From positions 24,431,742-24,495,741 of the forward strand of contig OZ024720.1 of the NCBI GenBank assembly GCA_964016875.1: DNA of 64,000 nucleotides, in the 5' to 3' direction. Below, piece after piece: positions 45,589-58,738 of the stretch; position 1 is the first letter of the stretch; each line of letters begins with the position of its first letter. Made by a program: the position numbers and the translations under genes. The notes below the pieces were generated by a model, which saw nothing but the letters and a program-made list of their open reading frames with translations, did not search any database and was not told the DNA's origin. This DNA is from Fallopia convolvulus (taxonomy: Eukaryota; Streptophyta; Magnoliopsida; Caryophyllales; Polygonaceae).

Positions 45589-48500
45589 AGCCATTAAACA
45601 CATTCTACACTACAAAATCAAGACCGGTCGAATAAAAGCACAAATTCGAACCTAGAAACCGAATGCACATTTAGGAGTGACATTTACATGAACATTTCAT
45701 CCAACACTTGGCGTTCAATGTTAAATATCAAGTCAATTTTTAAAGGTAAAAGGAGAAAAAACATGTAAACTTTAAAGACATCTAAGCATGAGCATAAAGA
45801 ATGAGGATAGTATCAAGCCAATAAGCACATTCTACACTACAAAATCAAGACCGGTCGAATAAAAGCATAAATTCGAACCTAAAAACCGAATGCATATTTA
45901 GGAGTGGCATTTAGGTGGACAATTCATCAAACACTTGGCGTGCAATGTTAAATCACAAGTCAAATATTAACGGCAAAAGGGGAAAAAACAAGTGAACTTT
46001 AAAGATATCTAGGCATAAGCATAAAGAATGAGGATATTATCAAACCAATAAGCACATTTTACACTACAAAATAAAGACCCATCGAATTAAAGCATAAATT
46101 CGAACCTAGAAATCGAATGCCACATTTAGGAATGACATTGACATGGACATTTCATCCAACACTGGACGTGCAATGTTAGATCAAAAGTCATTTTAAAGGA
46201 AATAGGAGAACAAAAGTGAACTTTAAAGACATGTATGCATAAGCATAAAGAATGGGGATAATATGAAGCCAATAAGCACATTCTACCCTACAAAATCAAT
46301 ATCGATCGAATAAAAGTATAACTTCGTACCAAGAAACCGAATGCCACATTAAGGAGTGACATTTTCATGGACATTTCACCAGACATCTGGGCATAAGCAT
46401 AAAGAATGAGGATAGTATCAAGTCAATAAGCACATTTTGCACTACAAAATCAAGACGTATCGAATTAAGCCATAAATTCGAACCAAGAAACCGAATGCCA
46501 CATTTAGGAGTGACATCCACATGGACACTTCATCGAATCCTTGGCATCAACGTTAGATCACAAGTCAATTTTTAAAGCAAAAGGAGAAAAAACAAGTGAA
46601 CTTTAAAGACATCTAGGCATTCTGCACATTCTGCACCACAAAATCAAGTGAACTATAAAGGATGAGGATTGTATCAAGCGAATAAGCACATTCTGCACCA
46701 CAAAATCAAGACCGATCGAATAAAAGTATAAATTTGAGCCTAGAAAACGATTGCCACATTTAGGAGTGTCATTTACATGGACATTTCATCGAACACTTGG
46801 CGTGAAATGTTAGATCACAAGTCATTTTAAAGGCAAAAGGAGAAAAAACAAGTGAAATTTAAAGGCATCTAGACATAAGCATAAAGAATGAGGATAGTCT
46901 AAAGCCAATAAGCACATTCTACAGTACAAAATCAAGACCGATCGAATAAAAGCATAAATTCGAACCTAGAAAACGAATGCCACATTTAGGAGTGACATTG
47001 ACATGGACATTTCATTGAACACTTGGTGTGCAATGTTAGATCACAAGTCATTTCAAAGGCAAAAGGAGAAAAAACAAGTGAACTTTAAAGACATCTACGC
47101 ATAAGCATAAAGAATGAGGATAGTATCAAGCCAATAAGCACATTCTACACTACAAAATCAATATCGATCGAATAAAAGTATAAATTCGAACCAAGGAACT
47201 GAATTCCACATTAAGAAGTGACGTTTTCATGGACATTTCAACGGACAGTTGTCGTGCAATGTTAGAGCACAAGTCGTTTTAAAGGGGAAAGGAGAATAAA
47301 CAAATGAACTTTAAAGACATCTAGGCATAAGCATAAAGAATGAGGATAGTATCAAGCCAATAAGCAAATTCTACACTACAAAATCAAGACAGATCGAATA
47401 AAAGCATTAATTCGAACCTAGAAATCGAATGCCACAATTAGGGGTGATATTGAGATGGACATTTGATCGAACACTTGACGTGCAATGTTAGATCAAAAGT
47501 CATTTAAAAGGAAAAAGGAGAAAAAACAAGTGAACTGTGAAGACATCTACGCATAAGCATAAGGAATGGGGATAGTATCAAGCACATACGCACATCTACA
47601 CTACAAAATAAATACGGATTGAATAAGAGTATAAATTCGAACCTAGAATGAGAATAGTATCAAGCCAATAATGAGAATAGTATCAAGACATCTAGGCATC
47701 TAGGCATTAGCAAAAAGAATGAGAATAGTATCAAGCCAATAAGTACACTATGCACTACAAAATCAAGACTTATCGAATAAAAGCATAAATTTGAATCTAG
47801 AAACCGAATGCCACATTTAGGAGTGTCATTTACATGGACATTTCATCCAACACTTTGCGTGCAATGTTAAATCACAGATCAATTTTTAAAAGCAAAAGGA
47901 GAAAAAACATGTATACTTTAAAGACATCTAGGCATGAGCATAAAGAATGAGGATAGTATCAAGTCAATAAGCACATTCTGCACTAGAAAATCACGACCGA
48001 TTGAATAAAAGCATAAATTCGAACCTAGAAACCGAATGCCGCATTTAGGAGTGACATTGACATAGACATTTCATCGAACACTTGACGTGCAATGTTAGAT
48101 CTTAAGTCATTTTATAGGCAAAAGGAGAAAAAACATGTAAACTTTAAAGACATCTAGGCATGAGCATAAAGAATGAGGATAGTATTAAACCAATAATCAC
48201 ATTCTGCACTACAAAATCAAGAGTATCGAATAAAAGTATAAATTTGAATCTAGAAACCGAATGCCACATTTAGGAGTGATATTTACATGGACATTTCATG
48301 GAACACTTGGCGTGTAATGTTACAATACAAGCTAATTTGTAAAGGAAAAAGGAGAAAAATTAAGTGAACTTTAAAGACATCTAGGTATAAGCATAAAGAT
48401 GGAGGATAGTATAAAGCCAACAAGCACATTCTGCACTACAAAATCAAGTATGATCGAATAAAAGCATAAATTCGAACCTAGTAACCGAATGCCACATTTA

Positions 48501-51500
48501 GGAGTGTCATTTACATGGACATTTCATCGAACACTTGGCGTTAAATGTTAGATTACAAGTCATTTTAAAGGCATAAGGAGCAAAAACAAGTGAACTTTAA
48601 AGACATCTATGCATAAGCATAAAGAATGAGGATAGTATCAAGCCAATAAGCACATTCTGCACTACAAAATCAAGACCCATTGAATAAAAGAATAAATTTG
48701 AACTTAGAAACCGAATTCCACATTAAGGAGTGACATTTTCATGGACATATCATTGAACACTTGGCGTACAATAATTGATCACAAGTCATTCGATAAGCAC
48801 ATTCTACACTACAAAATCAAGAACAATCGAATAAGAGCATAAATTCAATCCTAGAAACCAAAAGCCACATTTAGGAATGACATTTACATGGACATTTCAT
48901 CGAACACTTGGCATACAATGTTAGATCAAAAATCATTTAAAGGCAAAAGGAGAAAAAACAATTGAACTTTAAAGACATCTAGGCATAAGAATCAAGAATG
49001 AGGATAGTATCAAGCCAAAAAGCAAATTCTGCACTACAAAATCAAGACCAATCGAATAAAATCATAAATTCGAACATAGAAACCGAATGCCACATTAAGG
49101 AGTGACATTTACATGGACATTTCATTGAACACTTGGCGTACAATAATAGATTACAAGTCATTCGATAAGCACATTCTGCAATACAAAATCAAGAACAATC
49201 GAACAAAAGCATAAATTCGAACCTAGATTTCGATTGCCACATTTAGGGTGACATTTACATGGACATTTCATCGAACACTTGGCGTACAATATTAGATCAC
49301 AAGTCATTTTAAAGGAAAAAGAAGAAAATAAAGTGAAATTTAATGACATCAAGGCATAAGCATAAAGAATGAGGATGGTCTCAAGCCAATAAGCAGATTC
49401 TACACTACAAAATCAAGACAGATCGAATAAAAGCATTAATTCGAACCTAGAAATCGAATGCCACAATTAGGAGTGATATTGAGATGGACATTTGATCGAA
49501 CACTTGATGTGCAATGTTAGATCAAAAGTCATTTAAAAGGAAAAAGGAGAAAAAACAAGTGAACTGTGAAGACATCTACGCATAAGCATAAGGAATGGGG
49601 ATAGTATCAAGCACATAAGCACATCTACACTACAAAATAAATACCGATTGAATAAGAGTATAAATTCGAACCTAGAATGAGAATAGTATCAAGCCAATAA
49701 TGAGAATAGTATCAAGACATCTAGGCATCTAGGCATTAGCAAAAAGAATGAGAATAGTATCAAGCCAATAAGTACACTATGCACTACAAAATCAAGACTT
49801 ATCGAATAAAAGCATAAATTTGAATCTAGAAACCGAATGCCACATTTAGGAGTGTCATTTACATGGACATTTCATCCAACACTTTGCGTGTAATGTTAAA
49901 TCACAGATCAATTTTTAAAAGCAAAAGGAGAAAAAACATGTATACTTTAAAGACATCTAGGCATGAGCATAAAGAATGAGGATAGTATCAAGCCAATAAG
50001 CACATTCTGCACTAGAAAATCACGACCGATTGAATAAAAGCATAAATTCGAACCTAGAAACCGAATGCCGCATTTAGGAGTGACATTGACATAGACATTT
50101 CATCGAACACTTGACGTGCAATGTTAGATCTTAAGTCATTTTATAGGCAAAAGGAGAAAAAACATGTAAACTTTAAAGACATCTAGGCATGAGCATAAGG
50201 AATGAGGATAGTATTAAACCAATAATCACATTCTACACTACAAAATCAAGAGTATCGAATAAAAGTATAAATTTGAATCGAGAAACCGAATGCCACATAT
50301 AGGAGTGATATTTACATGGACATTTCATGGAACACTTAGCGTGTAATGTTACAACACAAGCTAATTTGTAAAGGAAAAAGGAGAAAAATTAAGTGAACTT
50401 TAAAGACATTTAGGTATAAGCATAAAGATGGAGGATAGTATAAAGCCAATAAGCACTTTCTGCACTACAAAATCAAGTATGATCGAATAAAAGCATAAAT
50501 TCGAACCTAGTAACCGAATGCCACATTTAGGAGTGTCATTTACATGGACATTTCATCGAACACTTGGTGTTAAATGTTAGATTACAAGTCATTTTAAAGG
50601 CATAAGGAGAAAAAACAAGTGAACTTTAAAGACATCTATGCATAAGCATAAAGAATGAGGATAGTATCAAGCCAATAAGCACATTCTGCACTACAAAATC
50701 AAGACCCATTGAATAAAAGAATAAATTTGAACTTAGAAACCGAATTCCACATTAAGGAGTGACATTTTCATGGACATTTCATTGAACACTTGGCGTACAA
50801 TAATTGATCACAAGTCATTCGATAAGCACATTCTACACTACAAAATCAAGAACAATCGAATAAGAGCATAAATTCGATCCTAGAAACCAAAAGCCACATT
50901 TAGGAATGACATTTACATGGACATTTCATCGAACACTTGGCATACAATGTTAGATCAAAAATCATTTTAAAGGCAAAAGGAGAAAAAACAAGTGAACTTT
51001 AAAGATATCTAGGCATAAGAATCAAGAATGAGGATAGTATCAAGCCAAAAAGCAAATTCTGCACCACAAAATCAAGACCAATCGAATAAAATCATAAATT
51101 CGAACATAGAAACCGAATGCAACATTAAGGAGTGACATTTACATGGACATTTCATTGAACACTTGGCGTACAATAATAGATTACAAGTCATTCGATAAGA
51201 ACATTCTGCAATACAAAATCAAGAACAATCGAATAAAAGCATAAATTCGAACCTAGATTTCGATTGCCACATTTAGGGTGACATTTACATGGACATTTCA
51301 TCGAACACTTGGCGTACAATATCAGATCACAAGTCATTTTAAAGGCAAAAGGAGAAAATAAAGTGAAATTTAATGACATCTAGGCATAAGCATAAAGAAT
51401 GAGGATGGTCTTAAGCCAATAAGTATAGTCTGCACTACAAAATCAAGACGTATCGAAGAAAAGCATAAATTCGAATCTAGAAACCAAATGCCACATTTAG

Positions 51501-52992
51501 GAGTGACATTTACATGGATATTCCATCGAGGACATGGCGTGCAATGTTAGATCACAAGTCATTTTAAAGGCAAAAGGAGAAAAACAATTGATCCTCAAAG
51601 GAATCTAGGCATGAGTACAAAGAATGAGGATAGTATCAAGAAAAGAAGCACATTGTGCACTACAAAAGCACAATGTATCGAATAAAAGCATAAATTCGTA
51701 CCTAGAAACCGAATGCAACATTTAGGGGTGACATTTACATGGACAATTCATCGAACACTTGGAATGCAATGTTAGATCAAAGTCATTTTAAAGGCAAAAG
51801 GAGAAAAAACAAGTGAACTTTAAAGACGTCTAGGCATAAGCATAAAGAACGAGGATAGTATCAACCCAAGAAGCACATTCTACACTACAAAATCAATATC
51901 TATTGAAAAAAGGTATAAATTCGATCCAAGAAACCAAATGCCACATTAAGGAATGACATTTTCATGGACATTTCACCAGACACTTGTCGTGCAATGTTAG
52001 AGCACAAGTCATTTTAAAGGGAAAAGGAGAAAAAAAAAAGTGAACTTTAAAGACATCTAGGCATAAGCATAAGAAAATGAGGATTGTATCAAGCCAATAA
52101 GCAAATTCTGCACTACAAAAACAAGACCTGTCGAATAAAAGTATAAATTCAAACCTAGAAACCGAATGCACATTTAGGTGTGTCATTTAGAAGGACATTT
52201 CATCCAAAACTCTGCGTGTAATGTTAAATCACAATACAATTTTTAAAAGCAAAAGGAGAAAAAACATGTAAACTTTAAAGACATCTAGGCATGAGCATAA
52301 AGAATGAGGATAGTATCAAGTCAATAAGCACATTGTGCACTAGAAAATCAAGACCGATCGAATAAAAGTATAAATTTGAGCCTTGAAAACGAATGCCACA
52401 TTTAGGAGTTACATTTACATGGAAATTTCATCGAACACTTGGCGTGCAATGTTAGATCACAAGTCCTTTTAAAGGCAAAAGAAGAAAAAACAAGTTAACT
52501 TTAAAGACATCTAGGCATAAGCATAAAGAATGAGGATAGTATCTAGCCAATAAGCACGTTCTTAACATCAAAATCAAGACCGTTCGAATAAAAACATAAA
52601 TTTGAACCTAGAAACCGAATGCTACATTTGGGAGTGATATTTAAATGGACAATTCATCGAACACTTGGCGTGTAATTTTACAACACAAGTTGATTTGTAA
52701 AGGGAAAAGGAGAAAAAATAAGTGAACTTTAAAGACATTTAGGTATAAGCATAAAGATGGAGGATAATATCAAGCCAATAAGCACATTCTGCACTACAAA
52801 ATCAAGATCGATCGAATAAAAGCATAAATTCGAACCTAGTAACCGAATGCCACATTTAGTAGTGTCATTTACATGGATATTTCATCGAACACTTGGCGTG
52901 AAATGTTAGATCACAAGTCATTTTAAAGGCAAAAGGAGAAAAAACAAGTGAATTTTAAAGACATCTATGCATAAGCATAAAAAAATGGGGAT
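45589..52992. repeat. Satellite array, block 3 (longest)
   Basis: About 7.4 kb of 226-bp monomers in the same orientation as blocks 1 and 2 (for example ctaggcat at 52285 and 52511). It begins with the second CACTA TSD copy and ends with the 8-bp atggggat (52985-52992) before the hAT left end. Local rearrangements include short repeats near 46615-46690 and 47640-47720. No coding potential; the small ORFs on the minus strand recur with the monomers. Confidence 0.93.
47363..51420. repeat. Higher-order repeat: two direct copies, 2029-bp period, within the satellite
   Basis: Unusual landmarks recur with a fixed offset: the doubled ctaggcatctaggcatt near 47690 and 49720, tatcaagaca at 47681 and 49710, and gatattgagatggacatttg near 47455 and 49480. 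The offset of 2029 bp is close to nine monomers. The copies differ by only scattered substitutions, far fewer than separate neighbouring monomers. Confidence 0.88.
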
Positions 52993-53402
52993 TAGGGCTG
53001 TCCAACGGGTGGGTTGACACGTAACTTGACCTGACCCACCCGTAAATTTACGGGTTACAGGTCATGTTTTTTCCATATTATGGGTTACGGGTCCGGTTAC
53101 GGATTGGAATTTTTCAGATTACGGGTTACTGGTCGGGTTACGGTTCGACTCGTAGGGTTACGAGTCCACCCGTTATATTTAAAAAAAATATATATATTAC
53201 ATTTATATATTATATGTTTATATTTTTGGCCAAAAGCCCAAAAGGCGATACCCTAATTTTATACTCCCTAATCCCGATCGCCAAGAGCCACCGCCTAGTC
53301 ACCTCCTTCCTTTCATTCTCATCTCCCGACTGAGCGACTCCGCCTCCTTCCTTTCTTCCTTTCACGCCATCACCAGTCGCCCCCATCCCCATCACCAGGA
53401 GC
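52993..53402. mobile_element. Left half of a hAT-type element
   Basis: Starts with TAGGGCTGTCCAACGGGT after the 8-bp atggggat, then several cgggttac-type subterminal repeats, an AT-rich stretch and a C-rich end (about 53340-53395). It stops at the pentamer ggagc (53398-53402) where element D begins. The matching right half is at 28867-29272. No transposase. Confidence 0.8.
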
Positions 53403-54615
53403 TATTGGGAGGGTTTCTTGACAAAAAATAAATTTATATCAAGACCCCACTGAGTATAGTAGAGTCAGGTTCGTCTGCAAGGAGAAAGTTAGTATCAAGT
53501 TTTGTAAATTATTACGCATGTAATCAAACAAAGCAAGGGGTTTTAACAAGAAAGAGAGAGAGATTCTAGGGTAAAGGTGTCACCACAACAACAATTATGC
53601 ACGTCAAACGCTTATGAAACATAAAGATCATGCTTTTATCACATAAAGGTGTCAACTTTTGTTAACTAAAGCAAGTAAATCAATCAACTTTCGCTAAATT
53701 AATAAAATTACTATCTAACCTCTTCTACTTCAACTAGGATAGATCTGCTTTCGCTTCAAATACCCTAATTTGACTATTCTGATTCAAGGTTTCTGATTTC
53801 GCTTCAACTATGAACGAGAAATTCCCTTCAACTTTTGTTTCAAGGATTAAGGACAAGAGAATAGATTCATGCAATAAAAACTATCAAGACATGATCATAA
53901 ACAAGCATGCACAACCATTGTTGGGTTTAACCCCAACCTTAGAGAGAGAGAGAGACTACTCACTAAGCATAATAATTGAAAACATAACCATTGAATTAAT
54001 AAAGAAAAAGCTTACAACTTAGAATTAAAAACAATAGTTCTTCTCCACAAACACGTCTCCTTCTCTCGCATCCTCTCAATCGTCTTCTCCCCTCCTCCTC
54101 CTCTAACTTTAATGATAAGAAAACTAAAGAGGGGACAAGTGTATTTATAGAGAAACTATTCTATCTTAAATATATCTCTAAGGAAATAAACTATTCTATC
54201 TTAATGAAGTCGTTAACGACCCTATTCATCAGTTCGAACAACTTTGAGTAAAACTTTACTTAGATGATTCGTTACAACTCCGTTTGACTCGATTATTTTT
54301 CCTATGTTCTTGTAACGAATTTCTCTATCTCTTTCCAAGAACAAACATGATCTTCAATAACTTTACTTGAGTGCTTAATATTCATCTTCTCATCATGCTT
54401 GAGTGTGATCTTCACCGGTTTTCCTCCTTTCTTAAAAATTGCTCCAAATAGCTTCTAAAAACCTACAAAACACCCCCAAAGCTTATGTAGACTCCATATC
54501 TTAAGGAAATACAAAAACCTACATAAACGACTCAAAACAAAACACAAAACTAAAGAAAAAGACTCAAACACACTAAAAACACACCCTAAAAACATGACTA
54601 AACAGGCGGACATCA
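53403..54615 (-). repeat. 3' LTR of element D
   Basis: 1213 bp. The terminal CA (complement TG) reads tattggga, so one end base is mutated. It ends ggcggacatca at 54615. A deletion relative to C lies near 54185-54210. It is followed by the PPT complement (acataccccatacttagact). Confidence 0.9.
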
Positions 54616-56356
54616 ACATACCCCATACTTAGACTTGCTTGTCCTCAAGCAATAAACAAGACATGAACCACAACCAACAATACATATATCAAGTCAATGC
54701 CTTTATCAAAAAGCAACATCAAAGCACAAGTAGAAATAAAAAGAAAAGTGAATCTAATATCATCACACATATATGAGCAACCTCAAGCAAAAACAACTAC
54801 TCACCAGGGTAATGTGTTTCACTCAACTCTCAAGTGTTTAGGCTTATAATAACAACTCTCATCTCAATCCAATATACAAAAATCAACATAGTCATTGGTA
54901 CTTATATCACCAAACTCTCCACTCAAGATGTCAAAACACATAAAAATCATCAAGAGAACTTAGGCTCAATGAAAAACTTCATAGAAGCACATTATTCACT
55001 ATTCAGCTCACATATATATCCAAAACTCACATATATATCCAAAACTCTCATAACAAGAACATACCAAACTCACTCTCATTATGCACTTTTTTCTTTCACC
55101 CTTTTTAATATCTCAACTAATCTTGCTTACAATAACAAGGAAATTTGGCTCATGCACATTATTCACTATTCAGCTCTTTTTCTTTCGGATTTTTCATGAT
55201 CTTTATTTTTTTTCAAGGGGGCTCGGTACCGACCCTTCTGGGTTCGGTAACGACTCTGCATTCTTCCTTCTTTTTTTTCACTTATTTTGTAACTGCATTC
55301 AGGGAATCAAACTCCTTTTACATGACAAACTACAAGATTCTTAATTTTCCCTACCCAATATTACCCCACACTTGAACCAAACAACTCACTCAACAAAACC
55401 ATCACAATAACCAACACTAAGTCCTAATCCTTGGATAGGGTCAAGCTTATATCGGCTAGGAAATAATTTTGTGGAGCTAAAAATAAAGGCTTTAGGCTCA
55501 AATTGGCTTCAAAAAAGGATAATGATAAGGGTGGATATGGATCAATAAGGCTTATAAAAATAAGTTCTCCATCATCTGATTTCACATGCAATGAACTAAT
55601 ATCTCATATAGGTCTCAAGTAATAGATAACCTTATCAATGACAAGAGATAGTATGCAAAAGGAGAGTAAATCACACAGGAAAAGAAGAGAGATTTTTGAT
55701 GTTCTCCCTATAATGCCAAAAATAACTCACAAGGTAATTTTTGTTGGATTTCAATCACTTCTACCAAAGATCATATGTGCTCAATTTCATCACAAGCTAA
55801 ATATCCACATAAAAACAAATTTCAACATGATTCAGGCAAAGCTCTCCAAACATGTTATGGAATTACATGATCAAGCAAGTTAAAGCATATCATAGGACAT
55901 CTAAGTGGAATATTATCAATCCTAAAAACACAAACAAAGAGACAAAACTTACACAAAACTGAGTTTCCTTTTCCCATACCCTATACTTAAACCAAACAAT
56001 GTCCTCACTGTTTAAAATAAAGAAAAAAAGAGGACAAAGAAAAGGGAACTCACAAAATAAAACTGAAGCAATTTGAAACATTGACAAGTTGAGGAATTTG
56101 GTGAAATTTTCTTTCTCGGTTGGGGTCGGTACCGACCCTGAGGGAATCGTTACTGAGCCTACCGTATGTCCACCGAATTTCTTCGTTGTTGCTCTTGTAC
56201 CGAGTGCATTGATTTTTTTCCTACATAGCACTTCTTCTTCCTATAAGTGAGTCACTTTAGAAAAAATTCTATCCCTACTATACTAATCGAACCTAAAAAC
56301 AAGTCAAAAGAAAGCTAGCAAAAAGATCTAGGAAACTGAAAACTTAAAACGAAAAC
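54616..56356 (-). other. PPT and 3' noncoding region of element D
   Basis: Homologous to C 22047-25276 without the solo LTR, and to B 10692-12513. It contains a short local duplication (acatatatatccaaaactc at 55009 and 55029) and motif pairs near 55226/55247 and 56128/56150. No supported gene. Confidence 0.7.
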
Positions 56357-56410
56357 AAAAAGCGGGTTGCATCCCGTAAGCGCTATTTTTAACGTCGTTA
56401 GCCCGACGAA
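56357..56410 (-). other. Conserved post-ORF stem-loop element (element D)
   Basis: Complement of the block in B. agcgggttgcatcccgtaag keeps CGGG and CCCG arms. It lies about 15 bp after the stop codon of the gag-protease frame. Confidence 0.65.
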
Positions 56411-56425
56411 CTTATCTTAGCTTAC

Positions 56426-58371
56426 CTAGGGCGGCTGCCATCCAGTATCGAAGGGATCATAAGAAACCCCATACTTAGCCTGAAAAACATCATAGCTTCT
56501 TTCCAAACTATCTGACCCTCTATCATCAATAAGAATGCTTGGTAATCCTACAATAGGGTTAGTATAATCCGAAAACCAAGGTGGTTTTGACTCCTTCATA
56601 GAACTAACAGTAGGATGTAAAATAGAAAAAGGATATAAGAAAGGATCACCAAAATTGAATTGATAAGAACAAGAAAACTCACCAGGGTCATTCGGGAAGT
56701 GGTTCGTTACCGAAGTGTAGGGGGTCGTTAACGACCCTTCTGGATCTAGAAGTGGCACGGTACCAGGCTTGAATCCACTTCCCACCTTGTTTTCCTTCAG
56801 ATAAGGGTCGTTATCGACCCATGGGGGGTTGGTAGGATCCTTGATAGACGTGTCTCCATTCAATTTTTCCGTTTTTGTGCTCAGAGAGGGGTTGTTACCG
56901 AGCCATTGTGGGTCGGTAGGCTCCTCAGTACTAATGGGCGAATTGAAGTGAAACTCAACCTTCTCTTCTCCAATATCAAATGTGAGAAGTCCTTTTTTGA
57001 CATCTACACGTGCTCTTGCGGTGGCTAAAAATGGTCTGCCTAGAATGATTGGCACCGCAGGGTCTTCAGGTATATCTAGCCCAATGAAGTCGTTTGGGAC
57101 AAAAAAAATTCCAACTCGGACAGGAACATCGTCAACGACTCCAGTTGCTTTTACAAAAGATCCATCCGCCATGTTTAGTTTCATCTTGACAGGCTCTAGT
57201 GGTCCCATGTTAACCTTGGTCCAAATAGATAACGGTAATAAACTAGCACTGGCACCTAGGAGGCTAGGACACATAGAGCATTAAAACGGTGAGTCCCAAT
57301 ACCAATTGAAATTGCAAACTTACCTGGATCACCGAGTTTTTCAGGGAGCCTTATGGAATGAACCTCATTATGCATCTCTGAAATATATCTTTTCCTGCTC
57401 AAAATCTCTTTTAAAATTTTAGCGTAGGCAGGCATTTCATTAAGGGCGTTAGTAAATGGAATTGAAATATTTAGCCCTTGAAGAACTTTGACAAACCGTC
57501 TAAATTGTCCTTCCGTAACATCATTAGACTTCTTAATCGGGAAAGGAAGAGTTTTTGGCGGATTTGGGATAGAGAGAGACTCGGATTGAGGCCTTACCAA
57601 ATCGACAAGTGGGTCGACTGGTTCATAAGAAGGGTCGGTACCGACCTTGGTGGGGTCGGTAACAAACTTAGAGTTCGGTTCAGAAGACTTACCTGGCATG
57701 GATGGTTCGTTATCGAACTCGGGAGCTTCGATAACGACCCTGTTGGGGTCGATAACGAGCCTGACCGGGGCATCATCTTCGTTGTCGTGCTCAATGTCTT
57801 TAGGCTTGGCTCGATCTGGCAACTCCTTGCCATTTCTGAGGTGTATGGCTGCAATTTGTCCTCTCGGGTTCTCTTCAGGTCGACCCGAAAGTTGCCCTTG
57901 ATATCTTGGAATCTGTGCAGCTAGATTACAAAGTTGTGAGTCAACGCTCTTCTTCCAAATATCAAACTCTTCCCTCAGTTTCATTTGATAATTGAGGTTA
58001 GCTTGGACTCCATTGATTTCATTGTTCACTCCATTGATCCCTTCATAGAGTACATTCACCCATGATGGCGTCTCTTGATATTCCGAGGGTCCGTAAGGTG
58101 GAACTCTCTGTTCTTGTTGAGGAAGTTGGCTTCCTTGGCCGTACACATAATTGCCCCAGGTGGGCTGATTGTAATTCCTCCATGCATAAAAAGTATCACC
58201 TTGGTTCCTATATGGACCCCTCATGTAATTTGCTTTTTCATATTCCTCAGCAACTATGGTTTCCCTTTCTCTTTGGATCTCCTCTATCTCTGAACAGAGT
58301 TAAGCAATCTGCTTAGCTAGTTCTTCATGTGTAGCCATGGCTTTGTTTGCTTGACAACCTTCAGCTGGCAT
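56426..58371 (-). pseudogene. Truncated gag-protease ORF of element D, broken
   Basis: Homologue of the B ORF. The ATG is at 58369-58371 and the stop at 56426-56428 (ending GWQPP). The N-terminal part has a TAA near 58303. From 58224 to 57256 one frame is open and includes the linker with a stretch absent from B and C (GINGVNNEINGVQANL). At about 57260 a small duplication (ggaggctagga) shifts the frame exactly before the protease active site, so the catalytic Asp is lost from the frame that continues (LGASASLLPL). The protease C-terminal part and Pro-rich tail stay open to the end. Confidence 0.87.
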
Positions 58372-58717
58372 ACACTGTAAGAAAAAACAAAAACAAAAAC
58401 ATAAACGAAATCAAAAAGCAAAAACGAGGTCTCAGACAGGTTCGGTAACGAACCTGAGGATTCGTTAACGAGCCTGGAGTGATCCCGGCTCGTAAAAACC
58501 GAAACTAAAAAGAAAGAAACAACTACCCGTCGACCGGGTCGTTACCGACCCTGGGTAGGGTCGGTAACGACTCGACAATGACCTAGAAAATAAATAGAAA
58601 AAACATAGAAAACTTGGTTGCCTAGAAGGGTCCGTACCGACCCTGGGGTGGTCGTTACCGACTCGGCGGAGTCCCAAAAAAAACGTAAAAAGAACAAAAC
58701 TTGGCACTATTAAAATC
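58372..58717 (-). other. Leader of element D
   Basis: Equivalent to 8349-8685 of B, with motif pairs at 58444/58464, 58541/58563 and near 58635/58656. No gene. Confidence 0.6.
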
Positions 58718-58735
58718 TCCCCGACAACGGCGCCA
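58718..58735 (-). other. Primer-binding site, tRNA-Asp type (element D)
   Basis: Complement reads tggcgccgttgtcgggga, one mismatch to tRNA-Asp, 3 bp from the LTR. Confidence 0.9.
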
Positions 58736-58738
58736 ATT

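Noticed and set aside
49158..51379. Near-identical small minus-strand ORFs at 49158-49352 and 51188-51379
   Set aside because: They are the same position in the two copies of the 2029-bp satellite repeat, not genes.
29273..52992. Regular direct repeats that might suggest a CRISPR-like array
   Set aside because: The whole 226-bp unit is repeated without short-repeat/unique-spacer structure, and the context is eukaryotic. It is a satellite.
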